Positions 33,699 through 42,881 are shown, counted from the stretch's first letter. The stretch: 64,000 nt of DNA from Nocardia sp. CC227C (GCF_030767025.1 NZ_JASITE010000014.1:62001-126000); one strand, 5' to 3'. Notes: generated by a model from the sequence alone, not told the origin. Program-made: numbers and translations.

Positions 33699-34322
33699 AT
33701 GAGCATGGCCCAACGCGAGCGGCAACATCTGGTGCAGACCATGGCGGCCGCCGGTCCGGACGCTCCCACCCTCTGTGGCGAATGGACGGTGCGAGATCTG
33801 GCCGCCCACTTGGTCGTTCGTGAGCGCCGTCCGGACGCGGCTCCCGGAATCCTACTGAAACCGCTGGCCGGATATTTGGAACGCGTGCAATCCAAAGTGG
33901 CGCGGCGACCGTTCCCGCAACTGCTCGAACAGGTGCGCACCGGCCCGCCCGTCTGGTCGTACCTGCGGCTGGCCGACTCGGTCGCCAATCTCACCGAGAT
34001 GTTCGTCCACCACGAGGACGTCCGCCGCGCCGGAAGCAGCTGGGAAGCGCGGGAGATGTCACCCGCCGACGAGGATCGGCTGTGGCAGGCGCTGCGGCCC
34101 GTCGCCAAGATGGCGTATCGCAAGTCGCCGGTCACCGTGGTGCTCGCGACCCCGGACGGCCGCCGCCACACCGCGCACACCGCCGGCGGCCACACGGTGG
34201 TGCTCACCGGGCCGCCGTCGGAACTGCTGCTGCACGCCTTCGGACGCGACGAGGTGCGGCTGAGCATGTCCGGCGACCCGGACGATGTGCGGGCGGTGCT
34301 GGCCACCGATCGCAGCGTCTGA
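33699..34322 (+). CDS. TIGR03085 family metal-binding protein
   Basis: 207 aa, DinB/MDMPI-like helical bundle. PTLCGEWTVRDLAAHLVVRE and ANLTEMFVHHEDVRRAG hold the metal-binding His residues, and the C-terminal beta segment (TVVLTGPPSELLLHAFGRDE) is the usual family ending. Thiol-dependent activity is assumed from relatives. It is unrelated in position to the other family member at 16632. It precedes the large SARP regulator on the same strand. Confidence 0.88.
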   Translation: MSMAQRERQHLVQTMAAAGPDAPTLCGEWTVRDLAAHLVVRERRPDAAPGILLKPLAGYLERVQSKVARRPFPQLLEQVRTGPPVWSYLRLADSVANLTEMFVHHEDVRRAGSSWEAREMSPADEDRLWQALRPVAKMAYRKSPVTVVLATPDGRRHTAHTAGGHTVVLTGPPSELLLHAFGRDEVRLSMSGDPDDVRAVLATDRSV

Positions 34323-34476
34323 TCCGCCCGATTTCCGGGCACCCGCCGACCACATCCCGGTTCGGCTGGTAATAACCACCGTGGTCGTGCAACGATCACG
34401 ACGAGCGGTGGCTCACCGTGACGAGCGCCACATCCGGCGGTCGGCGCGGGAGTGTAGGTATGAGGTGGTAAGTGCG

Positions 34477-37356
34477 ATGACATGGCGACTGTCGGTACTC
34501 GGGCCGGTCGAGCTGAGTCACGAGGGCGTGCCAACGGCCGCCATGCCGCCCAAACAGCAGGCCGCCCTGCTCATCCTGGCCGGGGCGCGCGGGCGCACCG
34601 TCTCGGTCGAGGAGTTGGTCGACGGCATCTGGGGTGAGCGGCGGCCGCCGTCCGCACTGGGCGCGCTGCGCAACTACGCCTGGGCGCTGCGCAAGCGCTT
34701 CGCCGCCGGCGCGCACGCGGTGCGGTTGACCTCCGGCACCGGCGGCTACCGGCTGGACGGGGCCGTCGAACTCGACACCGACCTGGTCGACCGGTTCCGG
34801 GTCGAGGTCGAACAGCTGCGCATCGCCGGAGATCTGGATCGCGCCGAAGCCGTGCTGGAGGCGGCGCTGGGACAGTGGCGCGGCGATCCGCTCACCGGGG
34901 TGCCCGGTCCGTGGGCCGAGGCCGAACGGGCCCGGCTGCGCCGCCTGCACCGGGTGCTGTGCGAGGACCGGGTCGAACTCGCCGTGGCCGCCCAGGACTA
35001 CCCGCGCGCCATCACCGACCTGGAAGGGCTGATCACCGCCGACCCGCTCAGCGAACGGCTGCGCGGACTCATGATGACCGCGCTCTACCGCGCGGGCCGC
35101 CGCACCGAGGCGCTGGAGGAGTACCAGCGCATCCGCCGCCTGCTCGTCGCCGATCAGGGCATCGAACCGGGACCGGCGCTCATCGAGCTGCATCAGCGCA
35201 TCCTCACCGACGAACTGCCCACCGTGGCCGCCGGTGCGCCCGCACCGCTGCCCGTACCCGCCCAGTTACCGCCCGACACCGCGGATTTCACGGGCCGGCG
35301 CGAGGTCGTGGAGCGGCTGTGCGATGAACTGCGCGACGATCTGAGCCTGCCCATCGCGGCCGTCTCCGGTATGGGCGGGGTCGGCAAGACCACCCTCGCA
35401 CTGCATGTGGCGCATCGGATGCGCGCCCGCTTCCCGGACGGGCAGCTGTACGTGGACCTGCACGGCGCGGCCGCGCTGCCCGCCGACCCGGGGCAGGTGC
35501 TGGGCGGATTCCTACGTGCCCTGGGCGTGCCCGAATGGGAGATGCCGACGGGGGTGGACGAGCGGGCGGCGCTGTTCCGGTCCACGGTGAGCGGGCGGCG
35601 GCTGCTGCTGGTGCTCGACGATGCCTACGACGGCGCCCAGATCGCCCCGCTGCTGCCCGGAACGCCCGGATCCGCGGTGCTGGTGACGGCACGGCGACCC
35701 CTGACCGCACTGCCCGGGGCACGGCCCACCGCGCTGGGCGTGCTCGCCCGCGACGAGGCCGAGGAGCTGTTCGCGCGGATCGTCGGCGTGGACCGGGCGG
35801 CCGTCGAACCCGAGGCGACCCGGCGCGTGGTCGAGCTGTGCGGGCTGCTGCCCCTGGCGATTCGGATCGTGGCCGCGCGGGTGGCGGCCCGGCCCACCTG
35901 GACCCTTGCCTCCGAGGCGCGGCGACTGGCCGAGGAGCGCGCCGGACTGCGCTGCTTCCGCACCGGGGAACTGGCCCTGGACGCGGTGTTCCAGGCCGGA
36001 TACGACCAGCTCGATCCGGCGGCGGCGCGGGCGTTCCGACTGCTGGCCGGCACCGGTCTGCCGGAACTGCCGCTGCCCGCCGCCGCGGCGGCGCTGGGAT
36101 GCGCGCCGGACGAGGCCGAGGAGGTGTGCGAGGCACTGGTCGACCGCGGCATGCTCGAATCCATCGGGCGCGGCCGCTATCGCTATCACGAACTCATGCG
36201 GATGTTCGCACTCGGCCACGGCTCCCACCCCGACGAGGCCGATGTGCTGACGCGGCTGCTCGACCACTATCTGGCGACCATGAAAACCGTCCTGCGCGTG
36301 CGGCATCCGGGACTGGTGCTGCCGTCGGCGGCGACCGTGTCGGCGGGTGAGCGGCTGCGCGACCTGGACGACACCCGGAACTTCCTCGAACTGGAGCGGC
36401 GCAATGTGGCCGCGCTGTACCGGCTGGCGGCCGCCGCGACACCGCGGCACCGGGCGGTGGCCGCGGACCTGGCGATCACGGTGGCGGTGACCCTGCTGGC
36501 AGGTGATGCCACCGTCGACCTGGAACAGGCCCTGGACGGCCTGATCGCGGCGACGGCCGCCGACGGGAACGCGACCGCGTGCCGACGGGCTCGGTTGGCA
36601 CTGGCGTTCGCGCTGCTCGTGGAGTTCGGCGAACCGGAACGGGCGGCGGCCGAGCTGCGGCAGATCCTCGACGGCATCGACCCGGGCGCGGAGATCTGGG
36701 TCGGCGGCGCGGCCCATCTGCTCACCGGCGCGCTGGCCCTGGGCGACGGTGAGATCGACGCCGCGATCGACTCCTTCCGCACGGCGCTGCGGCTGCACCG
36801 GCTCGGCAACAGCCCGGAATGCGTGCGCGTCGCCTACGCCATGCTGGCCGGTGCCTACGCCGTCGCGGGCCGCGACCGTGACGCCTTGGCCGCCGCCGCG
36901 CGGGCCGTGGTCGGCGACCAGCGCCCCGGCACCCGGCACAACATTATGTGGGCGCTCACCGAGGCGGCCTGGGTCATCTGCCGCGACAACGACCCCGACC
37001 TGGGGCAACGCCTCTTCGATGCCGCCCTCACCGCCGCCCGCCGCGCGGGCAGTCCCCGTTTCGAATCCGCCGTCCACACCCGCGCCGCCCTCGCCAATCT
37101 GGCCGCGGGCCGCCTCCGCGAGGCCGTCGACGAGGCCGACCGAGCCGAGGCCACCCGCGGCGGCCCCACTCGCAGCACCCACCCGCACAACCAATTGATC
37201 CGCTACACCGCCCTGCGCCGCCTCGGCCGGACCCTGGACGCCGCCGAGTGCTACCGCACCGCCGCCAGCCAGATCCCCGATTTCGACACCGCCCTGGCCC
37301 GCTGGACCGCCACCACCCCCGCCGCGAGCGCACACCCCCTCCCCAGCGCCAGCTGA
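34477..37356 (+). CDS. SARP-type regulator with NB-ARC and TPR-like domains
   Basis: 959 aa from ATG 34477, with GAGGTGG ten bases before; the frame is open further upstream but without signals. It starts with an OmpR-like winged helix (WRLSVLGPVELSHEGVPTAA, LVDGIWGERRPPSALGALRN), then a bacterial transcriptional activation domain (about 95-245), an NB-ARC ATPase with P-loop GMGGVGKTTLAL (about 298-309) and LLLVLDDAY, and a long helical TPR-like C-terminus. AfsR/DnrI relatives control secondary metabolism. Its target is unknown; the nearest biosynthetic genes lie 25 kb away. Confidence 0.9.
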   Translation: MTWRLSVLGPVELSHEGVPTAAMPPKQQAALLILAGARGRTVSVEELVDGIWGERRPPSALGALRNYAWALRKRFAAGAHAVRLTSGTGGYRLDGAVELDTDLVDRFRVEVEQLRIAGDLDRAEAVLEAALGQWRGDPLTGVPGPWAEAERARLRRLHRVLCEDRVELAVAAQDYPRAITDLEGLITADPLSERLRGLMMTALYRAGRRTEALEEYQRIRRLLVADQGIEPGPALIELHQRILTDELPTVAAGAPAPLPVPAQLPPDTADFTGRREVVERLCDELRDDLSLPIAAVSGMGGVGKTTLALHVAHRMRARFPDGQLYVDLHGAAALPADPGQVLGGFLRALGVPEWEMPTGVDERAALFRSTVSGRRLLLVLDDAYDGAQIAPLLPGTPGSAVLVTARRPLTALPGARPTALGVLARDEAEELFARIVGVDRAAVEPEATRRVVELCGLLPLAIRIVAARVAARPTWTLASEARRLAEERAGLRCFRTGELALDAVFQAGYDQLDPAAARAFRLLAGTGLPELPLPAAAAALGCAPDEAEEVCEALVDRGMLESIGRGRYRYHELMRMFALGHGSHPDEADVLTRLLDHYLATMKTVLRVRHPGLVLPSAATVSAGERLRDLDDTRNFLELERRNVAALYRLAAAATPRHRAVAADLAITVAVTLLAGDATVDLEQALDGLIAATAADGNATACRRARLALAFALLVEFGEPERAAAELRQILDGIDPGAEIWVGGAAHLLTGALALGDGEIDAAIDSFRTALRLHRLGNSPECVRVAYAMLAGAYAVAGRDRDALAAAARAVVGDQRPGTRHNIMWALTEAAWVICRDNDPDLGQRLFDAALTAARRAGSPRFESAVHTRAALANLAAGRLREAVDEADRAEATRGGPTRSTHPHNQLIRYTALRRLGRTLDAAECYRTAASQIPDFDTALARWTATTPAASAHPLPSAS

Positions 37357-37881
37357 ACCCAACCGCTGCCGCCTGGCACGCCGGTGCGCTCAGGACGACC
37401 GATGTGCCTTCTGGCCCGCTGCGCTCGGGCAGTCTGCGCCAGGGGCGCAGGCAAGCGCAGCACGCTCCGACCACGAGCGTTCGCCCGGACCACGCGCCGG
37501 CGAATCCGCTCCACCCGACAAGCGCATCTCCCCTGCGCTCCGGAGGACGCCCCGCACCCGCACCGCGCCGCCGACCATGCGGCTGGGCCGTCGCCCGCCC
37601 GCCGACGCGGCCGCCCGCCACGGATCGGGCACGGCGGTGTCGCCACCTCCGTGCCGAGTTCCCGCACCGTGTTTCCCCGGCGTGTCGCAAGCGAGTGACC
37701 GGACGACCTCGGCACGGTGCGGTTCACTGGTAGCCAGCCGAACGGCACGGCGTCACCGCAGCTCGCACGACCGGCTCCGCCCCCGTGGCGACCTCCGGTT
37801 CGCCCGCCGCCCGCCCCGATCTCCCGGGTGTGATGTGCGTGGGGTGGGTGTTGCGGATGGTCCGGATGATGCGCCAGCGGC
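37357..37881. other. 525-base gap before ftsK
   Basis: Open frames here lack start signals and family features, and have Arg/Pro/Ala-rich translations typical of shadows. I see no convincing hairpin, RNA gene or remnant. It probably holds the end of the SARP transcript and upstream sequence of ftsK. Confidence 0.5.
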
Positions 37882-37887
37882 TAGCCT
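37882..37887 (+). promoter_or_regulatory. -10-like hexamer, leaderless start of ftsK
   Basis: TAGCCT lies six bases before ATG 37894; no ribosome-binding site is present. The same arrangement as dapA. Confidence 0.55.
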
Positions 37888-37893
37888 GAGTGC

Positions 37894-40485
37894 ATGGCAG
37901 GTAAGTCCCGCACCACCGCAACGTCCCGTTCGCGGGCGGGATCGACGCGGGGGCAGGCTCCTGCACGGTCTCGGTCCAAGGCCCCGCGTTCGGCCCCCGC
38001 CACCCAGCGCCGGTCTGCGTCGGCGGGCCGGGTGCGGCGTTCCCCGGCGCGCCGCCCCGCCCGCGCCCGCTCCAACACCGCCCCGCTGGCGGTGTTCACC
38101 CGCGGGGTGAGCAGCGGCTGGAACATGCTGGCGCGCGGGCTCGGCGCCACCACCCGGGCGCTCGGCCGGGCGGGGGAGATCGAGCACGGCCACCGTCGCG
38201 ACGGGATCGCCCTGGCCCTGGTCGCTTTCGCCTTCATCATCGCCGCCGCGGTCTGGCTGTCGGCGGGCGGCCCGGTCGGGAGCTGGGTCGACACCGCCAT
38301 CCGCTGGGTCGCCGGATCCGCTTCGGCCGCACTGCCTTTCGTGGCGTCGGCGATCGCGGTGATCCTGATGCGCACCGAACCCCACCCGGAGGCGCGCCCG
38401 CGCCTGGTGCTCGGCGGGCTGCTGGTCGGCCTCCCGGTGCTGGGCCTGTGGCACCTGGCCTCCGGTTCGCCGTCCGATATCGACGGCCGTTCCCGCGGTG
38501 CGGGTTTCGTCGGCTACGTGGTCGGCGGCCCGCTCAGCGACGGTCTCAGCGCCTTCCTGGCGGTGCCGCTGCTCATGCTCGCCGTCCTCTTCGGCGTGCT
38601 GCTGCTGACCGGCACCACGGTGCGCGAGATTCCGGAGCGGATGCGTGAGCTGTTCGGCACCGGCAGCGGCGGCGACGAATACGACCGCGAGCCCGGCGAA
38701 TTCGGCCTCTACGATCCCGCCGACTTCGACGCCGACGGCTTCCCGATCCACCGGAAGGCCAAGCGCCGCGGCAAGTCCCCGTCGGAGAACTATCCGACCG
38801 ACGAATTCGGCGGCTCCGACGCCGTCACCGAGATCATCGGCGAACCGCCGCTGCAGGACGCCAAGGGCATCACCCCGCCCGAGCCGCCGAAACCCAAGGC
38901 GCGCAAGGCACCCAAGGCGGTGGACCAGACCCCGCCGCCGCAGCAGGCCGAGCAGCTGGAGTTCGTCACCGACCGCGAGGTCGAGGGCGACTACCAGCTG
39001 CCGCCCATGACGCTGCTCACCGACGGCGATCCGCCCAAGAAGCGCAGTGCCGCCAACGAATCCATGATCGAGGCGATCACGGAGGTGCTGGTGCAGTTCA
39101 AGATCGACGCCGCCGTCACGGGTTTCGTGCGCGGGCCGACGGTCACCCGCTACGAGGTGGAACTGGGCCCCGGCGTCAAGGTCGAGAAGATCACCGCGCT
39201 GGCCCGCAATATCGCCTACGCGGTCGCCACCGAGAACGTGCGCCTGCTCGCGCCCATCCCCGGCAAGTCGGCGGTGGGCATCGAGGTGCCCAACTCCGAC
39301 CGCGAACTGGTCCGGCTCGCGGACGTGCTGAAGGCCCCCTCCACCCGCAACGACCATCACCCGCTGGTGATCGGCCTGGGCAAGAACATCGAGGGCGAGT
39401 TCGTCTCGGCGAATCTGGCCAAGATGCCGCACCTGCTCGTCGCAGGTTCCACCGGCTCCGGCAAGTCCAGCTTCGTCAACTCGATGCTGGTGTCACTTCT
39501 GCAGCGCGCCACCCCCGATGAGGTGCGCATGATCCTCATCGACCCGAAGATGGTGGAACTCACGCCCTACGAGGGCATTCCGCATCTGATCACGCCCATC
39601 ATCACCCAGCCCAAGAAGGCCGCGGCGGCGCTGGCCTGGCTGGTGGAGGAGATGGAGCAGCGCTATCAGGACATGCAGGCCAACAAGGTCCGCCATATCG
39701 ACGATTTCAATCGCAAGGTGAAGTCGGGGCAGATCACCGCGCCGCTGGGCAGCGAACGGGTGTACCGCCCGTACCCGTACATTCTCGCCATCGTCGACGA
39801 ACTCGCCGACCTGATGATGACGGCCCCCCGCGATGTCGAGGACGCCATCGTCCGCATCACCCAGAAGGCCCGCGCCGCCGGGATTCACCTGGTGTTGGCC
39901 ACCCAGCGGCCGTCGGTGGACGTGGTCACGGGTCTGATCAAGACCAATGTGCCGTCCCGGCTGGCCTTCGCCACGTCCTCGCTGACCGACTCGCGCGTCA
40001 TCCTCGATCAGCCCGGCGCGGAGAAGCTCATCGGTATGGGTGACGGCCTGTTCCTGCCCATGGGCGCGAACAAGCCCACCCGTCTGCAGGGCGCGTTCAT
40101 CTCCGACGAGGAGATCCACGCCGTCGTCGAATTCACCAAGGAGCAGAAGGAACCCGAGTACCAGGAGGGTGTCACCACCGGTAAGCCGGGTGAGAAGAAG
40201 GACGTCGATCCGGATATCGGCGACGACCTCGACCTGTTGCTACAGGCCATCGAGCTGGTGGTCACCAGCCAGTTCGGTTCCACGTCGATGTTGCAGCGCA
40301 AACTCCGCGTCGGTTTCGCCAAGGCGGGTCGCCTCATGGACCTGATGGAAACCCGCGGGGTGGTCGGCCCCAGCGAGGGCTCCAAGGCACGCGACGTCCT
40401 GATCAAGCCCGATGAGCTGGACGGACTGCTCTACACCATTCGTGGTGGGGGAGACGCGGATTCGGAGCCCTCCGACGCGGAGTGA
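37894..40485 (+). CDS. ftsK: DNA translocase FtsK
   Basis: 863 aa. FtsK moves chromosome termini through the division septum and activates dimer resolution. The order is a basic N-terminus (about 1-60), four transmembrane helices (about 105-245), an acidic/Pro linker, and the motor: Walker A GSTGSGKSS (516-524), Walker B ILAIVDELADLM (about 629), and the C-terminal gamma winged helix (LDLLLQAIELVVTSQFGSTS, LRVGFAKAGRLMDLMETRGV). It is full length. It converges on a roadblock gene three bases after its stop. Confidence 0.96.
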   Translation: MAGKSRTTATSRSRAGSTRGQAPARSRSKAPRSAPATQRRSASAGRVRRSPARRPARARSNTAPLAVFTRGVSSGWNMLARGLGATTRALGRAGEIEHGHRRDGIALALVAFAFIIAAAVWLSAGGPVGSWVDTAIRWVAGSASAALPFVASAIAVILMRTEPHPEARPRLVLGGLLVGLPVLGLWHLASGSPSDIDGRSRGAGFVGYVVGGPLSDGLSAFLAVPLLMLAVLFGVLLLTGTTVREIPERMRELFGTGSGGDEYDREPGEFGLYDPADFDADGFPIHRKAKRRGKSPSENYPTDEFGGSDAVTEIIGEPPLQDAKGITPPEPPKPKARKAPKAVDQTPPPQQAEQLEFVTDREVEGDYQLPPMTLLTDGDPPKKRSAANESMIEAITEVLVQFKIDAAVTGFVRGPTVTRYEVELGPGVKVEKITALARNIAYAVATENVRLLAPIPGKSAVGIEVPNSDRELVRLADVLKAPSTRNDHHPLVIGLGKNIEGEFVSANLAKMPHLLVAGSTGSGKSSFVNSMLVSLLQRATPDEVRMILIDPKMVELTPYEGIPHLITPIITQPKKAAAALAWLVEEMEQRYQDMQANKVRHIDDFNRKVKSGQITAPLGSERVYRPYPYILAIVDELADLMMTAPRDVEDAIVRITQKARAAGIHLVLATQRPSVDVVTGLIKTNVPSRLAFATSSLTDSRVILDQPGAEKLIGMGDGLFLPMGANKPTRLQGAFISDEEIHAVVEFTKEQKEPEYQEGVTTGKPGEKKDVDPDIGDDLDLLLQAIELVVTSQFGSTSMLQRKLRVGFAKAGRLMDLMETRGVVGPSEGSKARDVLIKPDELDGLLYTIRGGGDADSEPSDAE

Positions 40486-40488
40486 GGG

Positions 40489-40860
40489 TCACACCTCGAG
40501 ATCTTCCTCGATGCCCTTGAGGCGGTGGCGGGCCATGGCCAGGTTGGCCCGGTTCTTGTCCAGCGCCAGATACAGGAACAGGCCCTTGGATTTTCGGCCC
40601 GTCATGGGCCGGATGATGTGGTACTGGCCGGAGAGGGTGATGAGGATGTCCTCGATATCCTCATTGAGCCCCAGCTGTTCGATGGTGCGCATCTTGGCCC
40701 GCACCACCTCGGTATTGCCCGCGGCGGCGACCTGCAGGTCCAGCGCCTTCGAGCTACCGAGCATGCCGAGGGCCATACCGCTGTTGTAGTCGACCACGGC
40801 CGCGCCGACCGAGCCGTCGATGACCATCATGTCCTTGAGTGCGATATCCAGATTGGACAT
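40489..40860 (-). CDS. Roadblock/LC7 domain protein 1
   Basis: 123 aa, a single roadblock/LC7 fold (MSNLDIALKDMMVIDGSVGA, VVDYNSGMALGMLGSS, SGQYHIIRPMTGRKSKGLFL, RANLAMARHRLKGIEED). Such proteins are scaffolds or regulators of small GTPases (MglB, Streptomyces conservons). It is the most downstream gene of a four-gene operon and three bases from the convergent ftsK stop. No GTPase is encoded nearby. Confidence 0.87.
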   Translation of the reverse strand: MSNLDIALKDMMVIDGSVGAAVVDYNSGMALGMLGSSKALDLQVAAAGNTEVVRAKMRTIEQLGLNEDIEDILITLSGQYHIIRPMTGRKSKGLFLYLALDKNRANLAMARHRLKGIEEDLEV

Positions 40861-40863
40861 AGT

Positions 40864-41349
40864 TCATTCCTTTCCCACTGTTTTCTTGCGCTGGTCTTTG
40901 CGGTGCTGGCCCGTGGTCGGCGACAGATGGTCGGAGATGGCACGGGCCACCGGGCGCGACTCCAGGTGGAGGCGGCCGATATTCACCTCGGGACCGGCCA
41001 GCACGGTCAACGAGGTCCAGCCCGCCGCGTAGATGACGACGGACCCGTCGGTGCCGTTGACCACCACTTCGTGGAAGCCGCCACCGTGTGCGGTGGTGGC
41101 GAGGCGGTGCGACAGCGACAGATGTGCGGCGGACATGGCCGCCATGCTCGCGGGTTCGATATGCGGCGGTAGATCGTGTGCGACCAGCAGTCCGTCCGCG
41201 GACGCCACCAGCGTGCCGGTCAGCCGGGGCACACGGGCGCGCAGCGCCTTCAACTCCGCCAGCACCGCCGGATCGGGTTCGGGTCCGGTCATCGCCACCT
41301 TGGTCAGCCTTCCCATCAGATCGCCGAGCAGTCTTTTCCGCGCGGTCAC
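40864..41349 (-). CDS. Roadblock/LC7 domain protein 2
   Basis: 161 aa from GTG 41349, which overlaps the stop of the upstream gene (GTGA). It carries a longer roadblock domain: LTGTLVASADGLLVAHDLPP, ASMAAMSAAHLSLSHRLATT, GGGFHEVVVNGTDGSVVIYA and LTVLAGPEVNIGRLHLESRP, with a basic C-terminal tail. This is closest to CvnB-type roadblock proteins of conservons. It lies 3 bases before roadblock protein 1. Confidence 0.85.
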   Translation of the reverse strand: MTARKRLLGDLMGRLTKVAMTGPEPDPAVLAELKALRARVPRLTGTLVASADGLLVAHDLPPHIEPASMAAMSAAHLSLSHRLATTAHGGGFHEVVVNGTDGSVVIYAAGWTSLTVLAGPEVNIGRLHLESRPVARAISDHLSPTTGQHRKDQRKKTVGKE

Positions 41350-42152
41350 GCAAGTTCCTCCAACGCCGCCCGCAGCCGGATGAGCACGTCGCGATCGACC
41401 GGCTCCCAGCGATCGGGGACGGAGATCACCGGGGTCTGCCTGACCCGGCGGCGCAGCGGCGGTGCGGGGCTGCCGATCGCGGGTTCGGCCACCATCGACT
41501 CGGCCATGACCAGTGGCGCTCGAACCGGGGCGGCGGGTGGTTCGACGAGGCCGACGGCGCTGAGATCGCGTACGGCCGCGAGGCATCCGTAGGTGGTGCG
41601 GCCGAGTTCGCGGGCGATGGCGGTGACGCTGCGGCGGGCGTCCGCGGCGGCGAGCACCTCGGCCGCGCCGCTGGTGAGCACCACCCGCCGCTGCCGGAAG
41701 TGCCGGGCGGGCACCACGGGCACCCGATCCACCAGATCCGGTGTCCAGGGCCCGGATTCGCGGTTCGAGCGCCGGGCGCATTCGTTCACCAGGATGCGGG
41801 GCGCGATCCGGCAGACCGGTGCCAGCCAGTGCGGCGGTGCGGGCCGGAAGTCCATCGTGGCAGCGGATTCCAGCAGGAAGTAGGCGGCGTCGAAGACCGA
41901 CAGCAGCGCCAGCGCCTCCAGCCGCGGCCGCTCCAGGATCGGCCCCGGGTCGCCGGTCTCGGCCCGTCGCCATTCATCGGCGCTGGCCACCCCGGCCTCC
42001 ACCACGAGCCGGTCCATGCCGGTGGTCCGGCGGCAGTCGGCGAAGGCGATGGTGCCGCTCACCAGATGAAATATGCCGTCGCCCGCTCGCAGTATGCCGG
42101 TTTCCCTTTCCGCTTCCAGTCGACCCAATTCCGTGGCGAGATCAACGCTCAT
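41346..42152 (-). CDS. DUF4388-like protein of the roadblock operon
   Basis: 268 aa from ATG 42152. The N-terminal half resembles DUF4388/PATAN-type domains (ETGILRAGDGIFHLVSGTIA, FADCRRTTGMDRLVVEAGVA, DPGPILERPRLEALALLSVF), and a middle region has a helix-turn-helix-like VTAIARELGRTTYGCLAAVR. The C-terminus is Pro-rich then ends with a short helix. In other bacteria DUF4388 proteins join polarity and motility circuits. It overlaps both neighbours, so the four genes are co-translated. Confidence 0.72.
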   Translation of the reverse strand: MSVDLATELGRLEAERETGILRAGDGIFHLVSGTIAFADCRRTTGMDRLVVEAGVASADEWRRAETGDPGPILERPRLEALALLSVFDAAYFLLESAATMDFRPAPPHWLAPVCRIAPRILVNECARRSNRESGPWTPDLVDRVPVVPARHFRQRRVVLTSGAAEVLAAADARRSVTAIARELGRTTYGCLAAVRDLSAVGLVEPPAAPVRAPLVMAESMVAEPAIGSPAPPLRRRVRQTPVISVPDRWEPVDRDVLIRLRAALEELA

Positions 42153-42534
42153 GACCACCCTCGGTCAATTCCGCCAGAATTCCCCGTAGCTGGAAGCGCG
42201 CCATGGCGAGATTGCCGGTGGTTTCGTCGACGAGCACGTGCACGAACAGCCGCCCGTCGAAGTCGCCGTCCACCAAATTCAGTAGGTGGAATCCGTGTGT
42301 GCCGAATACGACGATCTCACTGATGTCGTCCCCGTCGCGACCGCTCGCCAGCGCCGGGCAGGCCAGCACCGCCCGCACCACATCCGTGGTGGCGGCGGCG
42401 TCCTCGTGCTGGTCGACCAGTTCGTGCTGCCCCGCGGCGGCGATCGCCAGCCCACTCGCCCCATCCACGAGCGTGGCGCAGCGCGCACCGGGAATATCCA
42501 TGATCGATTGCAGACAACCGTCGATACCGAGCAC
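42142..42534 (-). CDS. Roadblock/LC7 domain protein 3
   Basis: 130 aa, first gene of the operon. Roadblock pattern: MLGIDGCLQSIMDIPGARCA, TLVDGASGLAIAAAGQHEL, ISEIVVFGTHGFHLLNLVDG, FDGRLFVHVLVDETTGNLAM. Sequence identity with roadblock 1 and 2 is low, so the three are distinct. GTG 42534 or the internal ATG at 42501 may be used. Strong inverted repeats lie just upstream. Confidence 0.82.
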   Translation of the reverse strand: MLGIDGCLQSIMDIPGARCATLVDGASGLAIAAAGQHELVDQHEDAAATTDVVRAVLACPALASGRDGDDISEIVVFGTHGFHLLNLVDGDFDGRLFVHVLVDETTGNLAMARFQLRGILAELTEGGHER

Positions 42535-42569
42535 CGTGCCACCGCATTTTTCCCGTGAGACATTCGAGC

Positions 42570-42598
42570 GCTGGCGACATTACACACCGTTCGCCAGC
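42570..42598. promoter_or_regulatory. 8-base inverted repeat before the roadblock operon
   Basis: GCTGGCGA and TCGCCAGC are perfect arms separated by 13 bases, about 40 bases upstream of the first gene. A possible extended -10 (TGTAATGT on the minus strand) lies between the arms. It may be an operator. Confidence 0.5.
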
Positions 42599-42660
42599 AA
42601 TGTGCCGGAACCACAAGAGGATTGCTGAGATCGAGGAATGTTTGCTGGCTCGCGGAAATG

Positions 42661-42689
42661 GATACCCGAAGGTATCGAATACCTTTCGG
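42661..42689. promoter_or_regulatory. Overlapping hairpins upstream of the roadblock operon
   Basis: GATACC-CGAA-GGTATC is a perfect six-base stem with a CGAA loop (42661-42676), and the overlapping CCGAAGGTAT/AATACCTTTCGG (42666-42689) forms a longer, one-gap alternative. The two cannot form together. This AT-richer stretch stands out from the surroundings. Confidence 0.45.
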
Positions 42690-42813
42690 TTGCCGATAAT
42701 GTGTATTCCCAACGTTGTCTAGAGCCTTTCCGCCCTTTCCTCATGACAATCCGTGCCTACCTGGCGATCCGCCGCACGGCCGGGGAAGCGTGCGATCCCG
42801 CCTTGCGGTGATC

Positions 42814-42846
42814 GTAAGCGTGTGCATATTATCGTTGGACGCTTAC
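42814..42846 (+). promoter_or_regulatory. Promoter with -10 inside a perfect inverted repeat
   Basis: GTAAGCGT (42814-42821) and ACGCTTAC (42839-42846) are perfect 8-base arms. Between them is TGTGCATATTAT, an extended -10, with TTGCGG at 42803-42808 as a possible -35 (18-base spacing). A repressor bound here would cover the -10 of the following DUF3291-like gene. Confidence 0.6.
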
Positions 42847-42881
42847 CAAATGGGTGAGGCGGACGAGAGCCCGAGGTGGTC

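Noticed and set aside
34285..34476. Upstream extension of the SARP regulator
   Set aside because: It would overlap the preceding gene and lacks a ribosome-binding site and family similarity; the conserved domain starts just after 34477.
35512..37362. Long minus-strand frame antisense to the SARP regulator
   Set aside because: It lies wholly within the regulator's coding region, where codon bias clearly favours the plus frame.
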